From contig CM065814.1 in assembly GCA_033398695.1 (NCBI GenBank), positions 17,232,358 through 17,296,357 of the forward strand: 64,000 bases of DNA. The letters are read 5' to 3'. Numbering within the stretch: the first letter of the stretch is position 1; the number at the start of each line of letters is the position of its first letter. The stretch comes from Orobanche coerulescens (lineage: Eukaryota > Streptophyta > Magnoliopsida > Lamiales > Orobanchaceae). Below, piece after piece: positions 1-10,673 of the stretch. Both the position numbers and the translations under genes were made by a program. Under the pieces are notes generated by a model. That model saw only the letters and a list, made by a program, of their open reading frames with translations, ran no database searches and was not told the origin of the DNA.

Positions 1-211
1 AGATGGGGTCTACCAGTAACCTGATGAAAAGAAGAAATAGGCCTATCCCCAATCCAAGTATCGTCCCAAACGCTGACCTCCCCGCTGCCACGACCAGGAG
101 TCCAGCGGATGAACTCCTGAGCCTCAATACCAACTCGGAGGAGACGACGCCAAGGGTGGCTGGCATGAGCTTTAAGAGCGGTACGCATAGGAGTATAGAG
201 GCCAGCAAAGC
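1..211 (-). pseudogene. L1-type LINE ORF2 fragment
   Basis: This stretch matches 12331-12541 with one mismatch seen (position 165, T versus C). There it lies inside the minus-strand LINE ORF2, between the reverse transcriptase C-terminal region and the zinc-binding domain. It is a piece only; the left end is the window edge. At about 211 it stops abruptly and joins gypsy internal sequence, with no poly-A tract or target duplication, so the junction is a rearrangement rather than a LINE end. Confidence 0.85.
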
Positions 212-559
212 AGGATCATTGTGTATTATTCGTCTTATCAGAATTGGGACTTGATTATGTAATCAGGCAGACAGGATTTGATTCGGACAGATTATTTCAT
301 CCAACGATGATATATTTGGTTGGGACTTATGGAATTGTTATTGTAAGCGTGTTGAGGCTTTACAGTGAAATCACTTTCTAGTATATCAGGAGATTGTCGA
401 CTTGGCGCATATGTGAGTATGCTATTTTGGTTATTCGGTAATAATGATGATTGATTGTTGTCGTGATGGTTTCGGAATATTTTGGCTGAACGGTATGTTT
501 GTTTGTCTTATGACGGATTGCAAGTTTCGAGGACGAAACTTATTTTAAGTGGTGTAGAA
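212..559 (+). mobile_element. 3' end of gypsy family 1 internal region (extra partial copy)
   Basis: From about 217 the sequence matches 6262-6604 with a handful of differences. It ends in the GAGGACGAAAC block and the weak purine tract ending GTAGAA, directly before the LTR that starts at 560. It is the tail of an internal domain whose own 5' part and 5' LTR are missing. The order is therefore internal end, LTR, internal, LTR, as expected if unequal exchange between LTRs made a chained element that was later cut at 211. No coding capacity is visible. Confidence 0.8.
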
Positions 560-803
560 TGTAATATCCGGAATTTCTACTACTGTTGTTTGATATTATT
601 TTATCTGAGTTATATTGTACAGCGTGGAATCTGTAAAGTAGGGATAAAATAAATAAAGGACTGAGACATCTGTGTTGGTATAATTGTCATACTTGGTTGA
701 CAATTACATTTAAGAAGTATATGTATTCGATCTTTGTATGTTCGTATTCTGTATGTTGAGATGTTGGACGAGAAGAGTTGGAAATGGCTAAGTATAGCCT
801 GAC

Positions 804-1310
804 TAGCGCGCGCTAATGGTCAAGTATAGCGCACGCTATCGTTCATGGTTAGCGCACGCTAGAGGCAGAATGTAGCGCACGCTAATGCGATCGAATCGAA
901 GGAATCTACGCGTGGACCAGGCCACTTTCGGCGCACGTTCTGATAAGTCAACGGATGTTGTAATGTAGTGTTAGCGCACGCTAATGCATGTTGATTAGCG
1001 CACGCTAACTATATATCGGTCAACAGAGAATCTTGGCTTTATTGGTTGATTTCGGCTTGTGGGGTCACGAGCATCTTCGTGGTAGGTGTAGACTGTAGCA
1101 AGTCAACTGGTATTAGCGCACGCTAAGGTAAATGACTTGCGTACGCTAAGCAGGATGTTTTACGTACATTAATGCATGGGCATTACGTACGTAAGTTAGT
1201 TTACGAAGCAAGGCAGTAGCCTGCAGGCTGATAGCGCACGCTAACAAAGTCGATTTAGCGCACGCTAAGGCGGTAGCGCACGCTAAACATGAGATGTTAG
1301 CGCACGCTAA
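804..1310. promoter_or_regulatory. U3 array of 14 inverted-repeat sites
   Basis: Fourteen sites of the type TAGCGCACGCTA, or the ACGTACGT variant, have centres at 809.5, 832.5, 855.5, 878.5, 977.5, 1001.5, 1119.5, 1142.5, 1165.5, 1188.5, 1237.5, 1261.5, 1279.5 and 1303.5. Steps are 23, 23, 23, 99, 24, 118, 23, 23, 23, 49, 24, 18, 24. The spacers differ in sequence, so this is not a simple tandem repeat. The last site ends 11 bp before the TATA box. Position and dyad symmetry suggest binding by a dimeric transcription factor; this is inference. Confidence 0.8.
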
Positions 1311-1320
1311 TAATGAATAT

Positions 1321-1328
1321 TATAAAAG
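1321..1328 (+). promoter_or_regulatory. TATA box of family 1 LTR
   Basis: TATAAAAG follows the palindrome array and precedes a leader rich in CTTCC/TTCCTT, as expected at the U3/R boundary. The same arrangement is found in the second LTR (TATAAA at 7365-7370). Confidence 0.7.
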
Positions 1329-1986
1329 GGAGAAGGGTGTTATGAAGCATTTCGTCCATTCCTTCCTTGCAACCGAGAGAGAGTTTTTAGAAAGAGGTTT
1401 GAGGTCTCAAACACTGAGAGATGGTGATCTTTAACTAGATTAAGATGGAGAGCATGGATTCAAGCGTTGTCCTTCAAGTTGTTCATGATTCTTTGGATGG
1501 AGTTCTAATGTTCTTCTTTTGGTTCATCTAAACCGTAATCTTCGTATTCCTTCGTTAGTGGTTCATTTTTCTTGGATGATTTCATGCAAGGAGCATGTTG
1601 GATAATCATATGATGATGTTATATGAGATTCAATGGAATTTTGATAAGAGTTTCGGATGTTAGTTAAGATTCTTCATACCATAAGGATGTTGATTCATTT
1701 AACCCGATCTAAGAAGGATTTCTGAATCTTGGTAATTATATTGGTCGATTTAGATGAGATGAATCATGATACTAGGTTGAATTCCAGATTTAGCATGATA
1801 TGATCCTTGTTATCGAGTCGGTTTGATTATTTAGGTTGTTATTGATATATGGACATTGACATGATCATTGTGATAATTATGGGGTCGTTTATCTTCAAGA
1901 GATATGGGGATTTATGTCTCCCTTCATTCGGATTCTTAGTCGCAAGATGTGAGTCGATGTTTGGAATGCATGCCACTGTACAGCAT

Positions 1987-2068
1987 TAGCGCACGCTAAG
2001 CTTACTGGCTAACGCGCGCTAACGCGAACAACTTAGCGCACACTACGTTAAGTGATTAACGTGCACTA
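1987..2068. repeat. Downstream palindrome quartet in family 1 LTR
   Basis: Four degenerate sites of the same inverted-repeat type have centres at 1992.5, 2015.5, 2039.5 and 2062.5, with steps of 23, 24 and 23 bp. They lie about 670 bp downstream of the TATA box, so they are probably in transcribed sequence. The copy in the other LTR is at 8037-8118. Confidence 0.75.
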
Positions 2069-2869
2069 AGAAGGCAGAAAGTGCAGTATTTTCGTATTGT
2101 GATTCTAAATTCGTGATCGTTTAATTTGGTTTGATCAGACTTGTGGTTAACCAAGATATTGTTGAGCCGTTGGGTTTGTGAATTGGTTTTATCGATTGTT
2201 GATTGTTGTCGAACTTATTGTTTATCGATTACAGTAATAGGTTGAGATTATTGATCGGTGTTTATAACCGGATGTTGCGGTCGTGTTCGAGTATGTCCGT
2301 TGTGTTGCTTTTGATCGGGGCTGAGGAACTCGTAGACAAAGGCAATGTGTTCGGTAGCAGCTTTGTGGTATCGGTATTGAGGCAAGTTATTACTTGCTCA
2401 GTTATAATATCTAATGAATGGTTTCAGTTTCATTTCGTTTATAATGCATATAGCGATGATTATTATTGTGAACTCTGGGTATTCGGATCGCATATCGTTC
2501 TTTCGATTCTGGGAGATAAATCATAATGTATATGCTTATCTCAGTTATTGGTATGTTCGAGTATCAAGGTTACATTATGGTAAAGACAAGGATATGAGTA
2601 TCTATAGTTCATTGTTCGTATGGATCGCCGAGCATTGAGGATAATCGTCGGTGATGTTTGGACATCGAGATTTCTCCCGAAGGACTCGGGGCAAGTATCT
2701 TATATCGATTCAGTTAGAGTTAGTGATTTGATCATGCGTATTATCATTCATGTTGTCGAACATGAGGTCGTCTTAATTGATTTGTCATATTGTCGTTCAT
2801 GTTGCGTTGTTCCTGATGATGAACATATTGTTTTGCATATGTGTATGCATATTGTGTTGTTTATGTTGT

Positions 2870-3165
2870 GTTGATCCGATGGGATCGCGCGATCTATCCG
2901 AGGCGGCTGGATCGGATGTCCACCTCGTGTTGGTCCGACGGGATCATCTTGGGATCTATCTTTGAGGCGCTGGATCATTGGATGGGTTTTTCCACCTCGT
3001 GTTGGTCCGACGGGATCATCTTGGGATCTATGCTGAGGGCGCTGGATCGTTGGATTACCCAGTATTGTGTTATTGTTGTGCACATGTATATTGTTGGTTA
3101 TCCACCTCGTGTTGATCTTGTAGGATCATCTTGGGATCTATCTTTGAGAGGCTGGATCATGGGAT
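2870..3165 (+). repeat. GTCCGACGGG minisatellite in family 1 LTR
   Basis: About four diverged units of roughly 50-110 bp are built on TCCACCTCGTGTTGGTCCGA, CGGGATCATCTTGGGATCTA and GCTGGATC. Exact GTCCGACGGG occurs at 2933-2942 and 3005-3014. Related units occur in the LTRs of families 2 and 3. Confidence 0.75.
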
Positions 3166-4132
3166 TTCCATTGAGTATACATAGTTGTTATTGTTTTTGA
3201 GCATATTGACGTTGTCATATGAGTATGCATTTGTAGGTCTTGTGTTAGGACCTTGTCCGTATTGCATTGATCTGATCTCGGATTAGACTGATATGATTAT
3301 CGTGGCACATCATATCTCGAGGTATGTTCCATATTTTCTTTGGTCTTTGTCTTTGATGGACGATCGGTTATCGTCTTGGGATTTGATGATATTATTCGAT
3401 GGATTGTATTGGTCAGAAATGGTAGATTTCCGTATTGTGAGTTGGTTACGATAGTTTAAGGATCTTGAGTATTGTTCGAGGTACAATACAGATTTTATGT
3501 TTGAGTTTATTGGTTAATCGAGTACAAGATGTGAAATGTGAAAATGGTTATTCTGATGAGAATTACTTGAGTAAGTAAAGTTATGGCGGTAAGATTACAT
3601 TGGTCGTATTCTTATTCTGTATTCTCGTTGGTATGTATTATTGATGTTATGTGATTGATATCATTGTTGGATATTATGGCTGACCCCGTTGTGGGATTTC
3701 TTTTTAGGTTTTTGGAGTATCGAGCTTGTAGCGGTCGTGAAGAGATTAGCTTCCCGCAGGATACTGGCTAGGACATGTTGTGTGCATTGAGTTTCTTGAT
3801 TGGTTCTTGTATTCATTGCTAGAATATCTTTTTGGTTGGTCTTTTCCGCCGCGTGAGTATTTTGAATTGACCTTTTGGTATCGGTAGCGAGGTTGCTTTG
3901 GAAGTCGTTTTCTAAACTTTTGAGTGTCATTTGTTTGGCCTCGCGATTTCAAATGAGTTTTTACGACGGTTTTGATAAATGGATTTTTAAGTCTTTGTGA
4001 ATTTTTAAAGATAGTACCGTCGTTGGCCTCTTGGGCATTTGTAAATGTTTGCGAAAATTTCTTTTAGCCTTGTGGGTTCCATCTCGGGGCCACAGTGGCT
4101 ATAATATTTCCGGTTAAATGCAGGGTGTTACG

Positions 4133-6604
4133 AATATGGTATCGGAGCTTAGGTTGAGAAAACCTAGGCATTTTGGTCGAGTTTGGTCGTGTTTTTGTCG
4201 CGTCATTCGAGTTGTCGATTGACAAATATTAGAGCCGTGAGTTTTTGTTGTTCACTCGGGCTTATGTGTTATGTGATTTACCAAGATCGCATCGGGCTTG
4301 TTATAACTTTTCCAAATGGTGTTAACGAGATTCTCTGGAATGAGATGTATTGTGTTCTTGAGTCGAACTGAGTTTGCCAACGTGTGTTTTGAAAATGTCC
4401 GTGTCGAGTATTTTCTAGAGCCGAGACATGTGCCAGTATCACGGGGAATCGTCGGCTTCACGATCTGTAAGTATTTGGATTTTTGAATTTCATTGAGATT
4501 TATTGCCGTTCTAAGTCGATACGTTTTGAGATTCAGTAGATATTGTGCGTTACAGTATAAGGTGACAGAGTTGGGACAGGATTGATGATCTTGAGGAGTT
4601 ATGATTTCGAGAATCACTATGTTGGTTAGATTCTGGAACGAAATTGTGTATTCGGGAGAAGGGCTATGGATTGTCGAGAAGAACATGTAGTCATGTTAGT
4701 TCATTTTGTGATATATATGAACTGTTTTTGAGCATTTGAAAATGATACTTTTCAAAATGAATGTCTTACGGATGTTTTACGGAAAATGATTTTGGGCCGA
4801 GACCCAATCGATTTTGAAATGGTTTTATAACTCAGGACTTGGGGTCCGAAAAGAGTTTTCTACTTTTTAAACTTCTTGTAATGTGGAATGAGATACGGGT
4901 TGAGACCCTAACGTTTCAAAAGACCTTCCTGTTTTCTAAAACTCCCGAGATTTGTAAAACACTTTACCAATCGTTTACTTATGTTATTTCCGCCTTCCGA
5001 GGCTTTGGTTTACTTGTTCAAATGGAACCTCTCGGGAAGTCTTTCGCCGTGTTTGATTTGCTTGATTTGTTTCAACGTTTTGTCATATCATATTTGAGGT
5101 GATCCAGGATGGGTAAATGGTAGACGATACGAGTCATGTGTGGAAAAGGAATTTTTATCGGAGTCTATATATTGAGGTTTTGGAACTCGATCGTGTGGTC
5201 TTCCCGATGGAATATCGGTGGATATTGGTGACAAGCTGAACTGATATACAGGAGTATGGATATGGACAAGCATTTGCATAAATTTCATTTTATTTAATCG
5301 TGTCTATTTGAAAAGAATTTTTATCGAGAACTTGGCACCAGCGAGCTGATTGAATTTTTAAAATTGATTTCGTGGTCTTACGAAAATTTATGTTTTGAGT
5401 TTTCAAACTCTTGAAAGAATTTTCGAAAATTTGTCTTTTGACAAGAATATATGATTTCAAACTGGTTTTGAAAATGTGATTGATTTACATACGCATTTAG
5501 TGCATAATGCTATTATGGTGAAGATATGAGTGTGACTCATGAACTGGATAGTACATCAGTATGGTACGATGAAAGAGGTTCGAACGTTAGTATGGTAGTT
5601 TGGTTATCCAGAGATGATCGGTTGATTTATCGGATAAGAGAAAAATACTGCGTGTAGCAGGTTCGGGTACATCATGTAATTTTGGAACTATGGGTTTTAT
5701 GAAACCGGGACATATGTGCTATGTGATTCCATTGGTACGGTAGTAGCGCAATTTTACCATAGTGATCTTTGAATGATTTCTTTGTAAGTGTAAATTTGGG
5801 GATGGTGACCCCATGCTGGTTGTTTTGGATATTGAGTGGTCGTTCCCACTCCTTGTATGAATTGGTATGTTCGTCGATTTGCGATTCGTTGTTCGTATGC
5901 CGAGGGAAATGTTCGCCAGTTGGGTATGTTTATTGAGATCTACTGTACGTGATTGATTTGTCGTTTTGAGAATGTTATTCTTTCGTATATCTGTTTCTGT
6001 AGTTCTGTGTTGATCGTGTTGGAGTTTACTGTGTGAAGGTATTCTCAAATTTCGTTGATCGTTCGTTGGTAATATTGGAGTTTATCACGTTGATGATATT
6101 CTCGATTGTGTTTTGACCTCTGGTTGGTCATATTGGAAATTATCATGTCGATGATAAATTCGATTGATTGTTGATCATTGTTGGTGATCCTCTGAGCGTT
6201 CGGATTTTGTGTTGATGTTTCGGAATTCGTGTCGTTGTTTTGGACAGTTGTTTTGCAGATGTATTGTGTATTATTCGTCTTATCGGAATTGGGACTTGAT
6301 TATGTAATCAGGCAGACAGGATTTGATTCGGACAGATTATTTCATCCGACGATGATATATTTGGTTGGGACTTATGGAATTGTTATTGTAAGCGTGTTGA
6401 GGCTTTACAGTAAAGTCACTTGCTAGTATCTCAGGAGATTGTCGACTTGGCGCATATGTGAGTATGCTATTTTGGTTATTCGGTAATAATGATGATTGAT
6501 TGTTGTCGTGATGGTTTCGGAATATTTTGGCTGAACGGTATGTTTGTTTGTCTTATGACGGATTGCAAGTTTCGAGGACGAAACTTATTTTAAGTGGTGT
6601 AGAA
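4133..6604 (+). mobile_element. Non-coding internal region of gypsy family 1 element
   Basis: About 2.47 kb lies between the two LTRs. It opens with a primer site (4137-4148) and closes with the GAGGACGAAAC block and a weak purine tract just before 6605. No frame shows gag, protease, reverse transcriptase, integrase or chromodomain motifs; the longest open frame, 144 codons at 4252-4686 minus, resembles nothing I recognise. With LTRs longer than the interior, this fits a large retrotransposon derivative moved by enzymes of a relative. Segment 4830-5100 resembles part of the family 3 LTR (around 54430-54640), so some of the filler may be captured LTR sequence. Confidence 0.8.
4137..4148 (+). 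other. Primer binding site (initiator Met tRNA)
   Basis: TGGTATCGGAGC starts 4 bp after the LTR. It matches the plant retroelement primer site TGGTATCAGAGC, complementary to the tRNA-iMet 3' end, with one change. Confidence 0.85.
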
Positions 6605-6849
6605 TGTAATATCCGGAATTTCTACTACTGTTGTTTGAGATTATTTTATCTGAGTTATATTGTACAGCGTGGAATCTGTAAAGTAGGGATAAAATAAATA
6701 AAGGACTGAGACATCTGTGTTGGTATAATTGTCATACTTGGTTGACAATTACATTTAAGAAGTACATGTATTTAGTATGCTGTATGTTCGTATTCTGTAT
6801 GTTGAGATGTTGGACGAGAAGAGTTGGAAATGGCTAAGTATAGCCTGAC

Positions 6850-7370
6850 TAGCGCGCGCTAATGGTCAAGTATAGCGCACGCTATCGTTCATGGTTAGCG
6901 CACGCTAGAGGCGTAATGTAGCGCACGCTAATGCGATCGGTCGAACGAATCTACGCGTGGACCAGGCCACTTTCGGCGCACGTTCTGATAAGTCAACGGA
7001 TGTTGTAATGTAGTGTTAGCGCACGCTAATGCATGTTGATTAGCGCACGCTAACTATATATCGGTCAACAGAGAATCTTGGCTTTATTGGTTGATTTCGG
7101 CTTGTGGGGTCACGAGCATCTTCGTGGTAGGTGTAGACTGTAGCAAGTCAACTGGTATTAGCGCACGCTAAGGTAAATGACTTGCGTACGCTAAGCAGGA
7201 TGTTTTACGTACGTTAATGCATGGGCATTACGTACGTAAGTTAGTTCTGAAGCAAGGCGGTAGCCTCAGGCTGATAGCGCACGCTAACAAAGTCAGTTAG
7301 CGCACGCTAAGGCAGTAGCGCACGCTAAACATGAGATGTTAGCGCACGCTAATAATGAATATTATAAAAA
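6850..7370. promoter_or_regulatory. Palindrome array and TATA box, second family 1 LTR
   Basis: This is the equivalent of 804-1328. The palindromes run from 6850 to 7353 and TATAAA is at 7365-7370. Here the degenerate site at 1160-1172 of copy 1 has the full ACGTACGT core, so the ancestral site was probably intact. Confidence 0.8.
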
Positions 7371-8036
7371 GGGACAGAAGGGTGTTATGAAGCATTTCAT
7401 CCATTCCTTGCTTGCAACCGAGAGAGAGAGTTTTTAGAAAGAGGTTTGAGGTCTCAAACACTGAGAGATGGTGATCTTTAACAAGATTAAGATGGAGAGC
7501 ATGGATTCAAGCGTTGTCCTTCAAGTTGTTCATGATTCTTTGGATGGAGTTCTAATGTTCTTCTTTTTGGTTCATCTAAACCAGGTAATCTTCGTATTCC
7601 TTCGTTAGTGGTTCATTTTTCTTGGATGATTTCATGCAAGGAGCATGTTGGATAATCATATGATGATGTTATATGAGATTCAATGGAATTTTGATAAGAG
7701 TTTCGGATGTTAGTTAAGATTCTTCATACCATAAGGATGTTGATTCATTTAACCCGATCTAAGAAGGATTTCTGAATCTTGGTAATTATATTGGTCGATT
7801 TAGATGAGATGAATCATGATACTAGGTTGAATTCCAGATTTAGCATGATATGATCCTTGTTATCGAGTCGGTTTGATTATTGAGGTTGTTATTGATATAT
7901 GGACATTGACATGATCATTGTGATAATTATGGGGTCGTTTATCTTCAAGAGATATGGGGATTTATGTCTCCCTTCATTCGGATTCGTAGTCGCAAGATGT
8001 GAGTCGATGTTTGGAATGCATGCCACTGTACAGCAT

Positions 8037-8118
8037 TAGCGCACGCTAAGCTTACTGGCTAACGCGCGCTAACGCGAACAACTTAGCGCACACTACGTTA
8101 AGTGATTAACGTGCGCTA
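8037..8118. repeat. Downstream palindrome quartet, second family 1 LTR
   Basis: Duplicate of 1987-2068 with the same spacing. The fourth site reads AACGTGCGCTAA here and AACGTGCACTAA in copy 1. Confidence 0.75.
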
Positions 8119-8919
8119 AGAAGGCAGAAAGTGCAGTATTTTCGTATTGTGATTCTAAATTCGTGATCGTTTAATTTGGTTTGATCAGACTTGTGGTTAA
8201 CCGAGATATTGTTGAGCCGTTGGGTTTGTGAATTGGTTTTATCGATTGTTGATTGTTGTCAAACTTGTTGTTCATCGATTACAGTAATAGGTTGAGATTA
8301 TTGATCGGTGTTTATAACCGGATGTTGCGGTCGTGTTCGAGTATGTCCGTTGTGTTGCTTTTGATCGGGGCTGAGGAACTCGTAGACAAAGGCAATGTGT
8401 TCGGTAGCAGCTTTGTGGTATCGGTATTGAGGCAAGTTATTACTTGCTCAGTTATAATATCTAATGAATGGTTTCAGTTTCATTTCGTTTATAATGCATA
8501 TAGCGATGATTATTATTGTGAACTCTGGGTATTCGGATCGCATATCGTTCTTTCGATTCTGGGAGATAAATCATAATGTATATGCTTATCTCAGTTATTG
8601 GTATGTTCGAGTATCAAGGTTACATTATGGTAAAGACGAGGATATGAGTATCTATAGTTCATTGTTCGTATGGATCGCCGAGCATTGAGGATAATCGTCG
8701 GTGATGTTTGGACATCGAGATTTCTCCCGAAGGACTCGGGGCAAGTATCTTATATCGATTCTGTTAGAGTTAGTGATTTGATCATGCATATTATCATTCA
8801 TGTTGTCGAACATGAGGTCGTCTTAATTGATTTGTCATATTGTCGTTCATGTTGCATTGTTCCTGATGATGAACATATTGTTTTGCATATGTGTATGCAT
8901 ATTGTGTTGTTTATGTTGT

Positions 8920-9215
8920 GTTGATCCGATGGGATCGCGCGATCTATGCTGAGGGCGCTGGATCGGATGTCCACCTCGTATTGGTCCGACGGGATCATAT
9001 TGGGATCTATCTTGGCCCGGATCATTGGGACGGGTTTTCCACCTCGTGTTGGTCCGGGATCATCTTGGGATCTATCTTGAGAAGCCTGGATCGTTGGATT
9101 ACCCGGTATTGTGTTATTGTTGTGCATATGTATATTGTTGGTTATCCACCTCGTGTTGATCTTGTAGGATCATCTTGGGATCTATCTTTGAGGCGCTGGA
9201 TCATGGGATTTCCAT
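8920..9215 (+). repeat. GTCCGACGGG minisatellite, second family 1 LTR
   Basis: Duplicate of 2870-3165 with a shorter middle unit. GTCCGACGGG is intact at 8984-8993; the next unit has lost part of the core (GGTCCGGGATC). Confidence 0.7.
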
Positions 9216-10181
9216 TGAGTATACATAGTTGTTATTGTTTTTGAGCATATTGACGTTGTCATATGAGTATGCATTTGTAGGTCTTGTGTTAGGACCTTGT
9301 CCGTATTGCATTGATCTGATCTCGGATTAGACTGATATGATTATCGTGGCACATCATATCTCGAGGTATGTTCCATATTTTCTTTGGTCTTTGTCTTTGA
9401 TGGACGATCGGTTATCGTCTTGGGATTTGATGATATTATTCGATGGATCGTATTGGTCAGAAATGGTAGATTTCCGTATCGTGAGTTGGTTACGATAGTT
9501 TGAGGATCTTGAGTATTGTTCGAGGTACAATACAGATTTTATGTTTGAGTTTATTGGTTAATCGAGTACAAGATGTGAAATGTGCAAATGGTTATTCTGA
9601 TGAGAATTACTTGAGTAAGTAAAGTTATGGCGGTAAGATTACATTGGTCGTATTCTTATTCTGTATTCTCGTTGGTATGTATTATTGATGTTATGTGATT
9701 GATATCATTGTTGGATATTATGGTTGACCCCGTTGTGGGATTTCTTTTTAGGTTTTTGGAGTATCGAGCTTGTAGCGGTCGTGAAGAGATGAGCTTCCGC
9801 GGGATCTTGGCTAGGACATGTTGTGTGCATTGAGTTTCTTGATTGGTTCTTGTATTCATTGCTAGAATATCTTTTTGGTTGGTCTTTTTCCGCCGCGTGA
9901 GTATTTTGAATTGACCTTTTGGTATCTGGTAACTGAGGTTGCTTTGGAAGTCGTTTTCTAAACTTTTGAGTGTCGGCTGTTTGGCCTCGCGATTTCAAAT
10001 GAGTTTTTACGACAGTTTTTGATAAATGGATTTTATAAGTCTTTGTGAATTTCTAAAGATAGTACCGTCGTTGGCCTCTTGGGCATTTGTAAATGTTTGC
10101 GAAAATTTCTTTTAGCCTTGTGGGTTCCATCTCGGGGCCCACGACGCTGTAATATTTCCGGTTAAATCTGGGGGTGTTACA

Positions 10182-10673
10182 TTTGAATGGTTCGAACTAC
10201 CATGTACGGAAGGGCAAGATGGAAGACCTTATATATGTGAAGGATTATTATCTACCAGTCTTTAGCAAAGACAAACCGGAAGGCAAGTCCGACCCGGATT
10301 GGGCTATTTTGCATCGCCAAGTGTGTGGCTATATTCGACAATGGGTTGATGATAATGTGTTGAATCATATTAGTGGAGAAAATGACGCTCAAGAATTGTG
10401 GCACAAGCTCGAGTAATTGTATGCTCGGAAGACGGGGAATAATAAGCTATTCCTCATTCAACAAATGATGAACCTAAAATATCGAGATGAGACTCCTCTG
10501 TCGGATCATTTGAATGCATTCCAAGGCATCATTAATCAACTTGTAGGAATGGGCATTAAATTCGAAGAGGAGGTTCAAGCTTTGTGGTTGTTGGGCACAT
10601 TACCGGATACTTGGGAGACGTTTCGTACGTCGTTGTCTAACTCTGCCCCTGATGGTGTCATTTCGATGGAACT
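10182..10673 (+). pseudogene. Ty1/copia gag, N-terminal part
   Basis: The frame begins in mid-gag (LNGSNYHVRKGKMEDL), the usual start of plant copia gag, then runs through a helical region containing ELWHKLE and NNKLFLIQQMMNLKY to GVISMEL. One in-frame stop falls after LWHKLE (10414-10416); intact relatives continue through this point. The 5' end was removed by the gypsy LTR ending at 10181, and the reading is cut at about 10673 by a LINE. It resumes at 13046. In a working element Gag would form the cytoplasmic particle. Copia lineage not assigned. Confidence 0.85.

Larger units (their letters stand above)
560..4132 (+). mobile_element. Long terminal repeat, gypsy family 1, first copy (3.57 kb)
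   Basis: It begins TGTAATATCCGG and ends GGGTGTTAC(G), the usual ends of this kind of plant gypsy element, and is followed 4 bp later by a tRNA-Met primer site. It is repeated almost completely at 6605-10181. At about 3.57 kb the LTR is longer than the internal region it flanks. It contains a palindrome array and TATA box (804-1328), a downstream palindrome quartet (1987-2068) and a GTCCGACGGG minisatellite (2870-3165). Several 60-119-codon open frames occur on both strands. They overlap each other, resemble no protein I know, and are shared with the second copy only because the LTRs are duplicates. Confidence 0.92.
6605..10181 (+). mobile_element. Long terminal repeat, gypsy family 1, second copy (3.58 kb)
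   Basis: This is a near copy of 560-4132, from TGTAATATCCGG to GGGTGTTACA. Differences are mainly short patches, many around CAG or CTG. Steps between the first four palindromes (6850, 6873, 6896, 6919) are again exactly 23 bp. At its right end it abuts copia gag sequence in mid-ORF, so the element inserted in, or recombined into, that copia. No matching left flank survives for a target duplication to be checked. Confidence 0.92.

Noticed and set aside
3..254. 83-codon plus-strand frame at the window start
   Set aside because: It lies opposite LINE ORF2 and crosses the LINE-gypsy joint; the minus-strand reading is the conserved one.
804..1310. CRISPR-like array: short repeats at regular steps with unique spacers
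   Set aside because: Repeat sites are 12-14 bp with dyad symmetry, spacers about 10 bp, no cas genes, and the host is a plant; the array is part of an LTR promoter.
2203..3200. Overlapping open frames (107, 74, 84, 119 codons) kept in both family 1 LTRs
   Set aside because: Both LTRs are copies of each other, so identity is expected. Frames overlap on both strands and show no known motif or clear start context.
4137..4148. tRNA-Met gene at the primer sites (also 25888, 55109, 60631)
   Set aside because: Only the 12-base complement of the tRNA 3' end is present; no cloverleaf sequence surrounds it.
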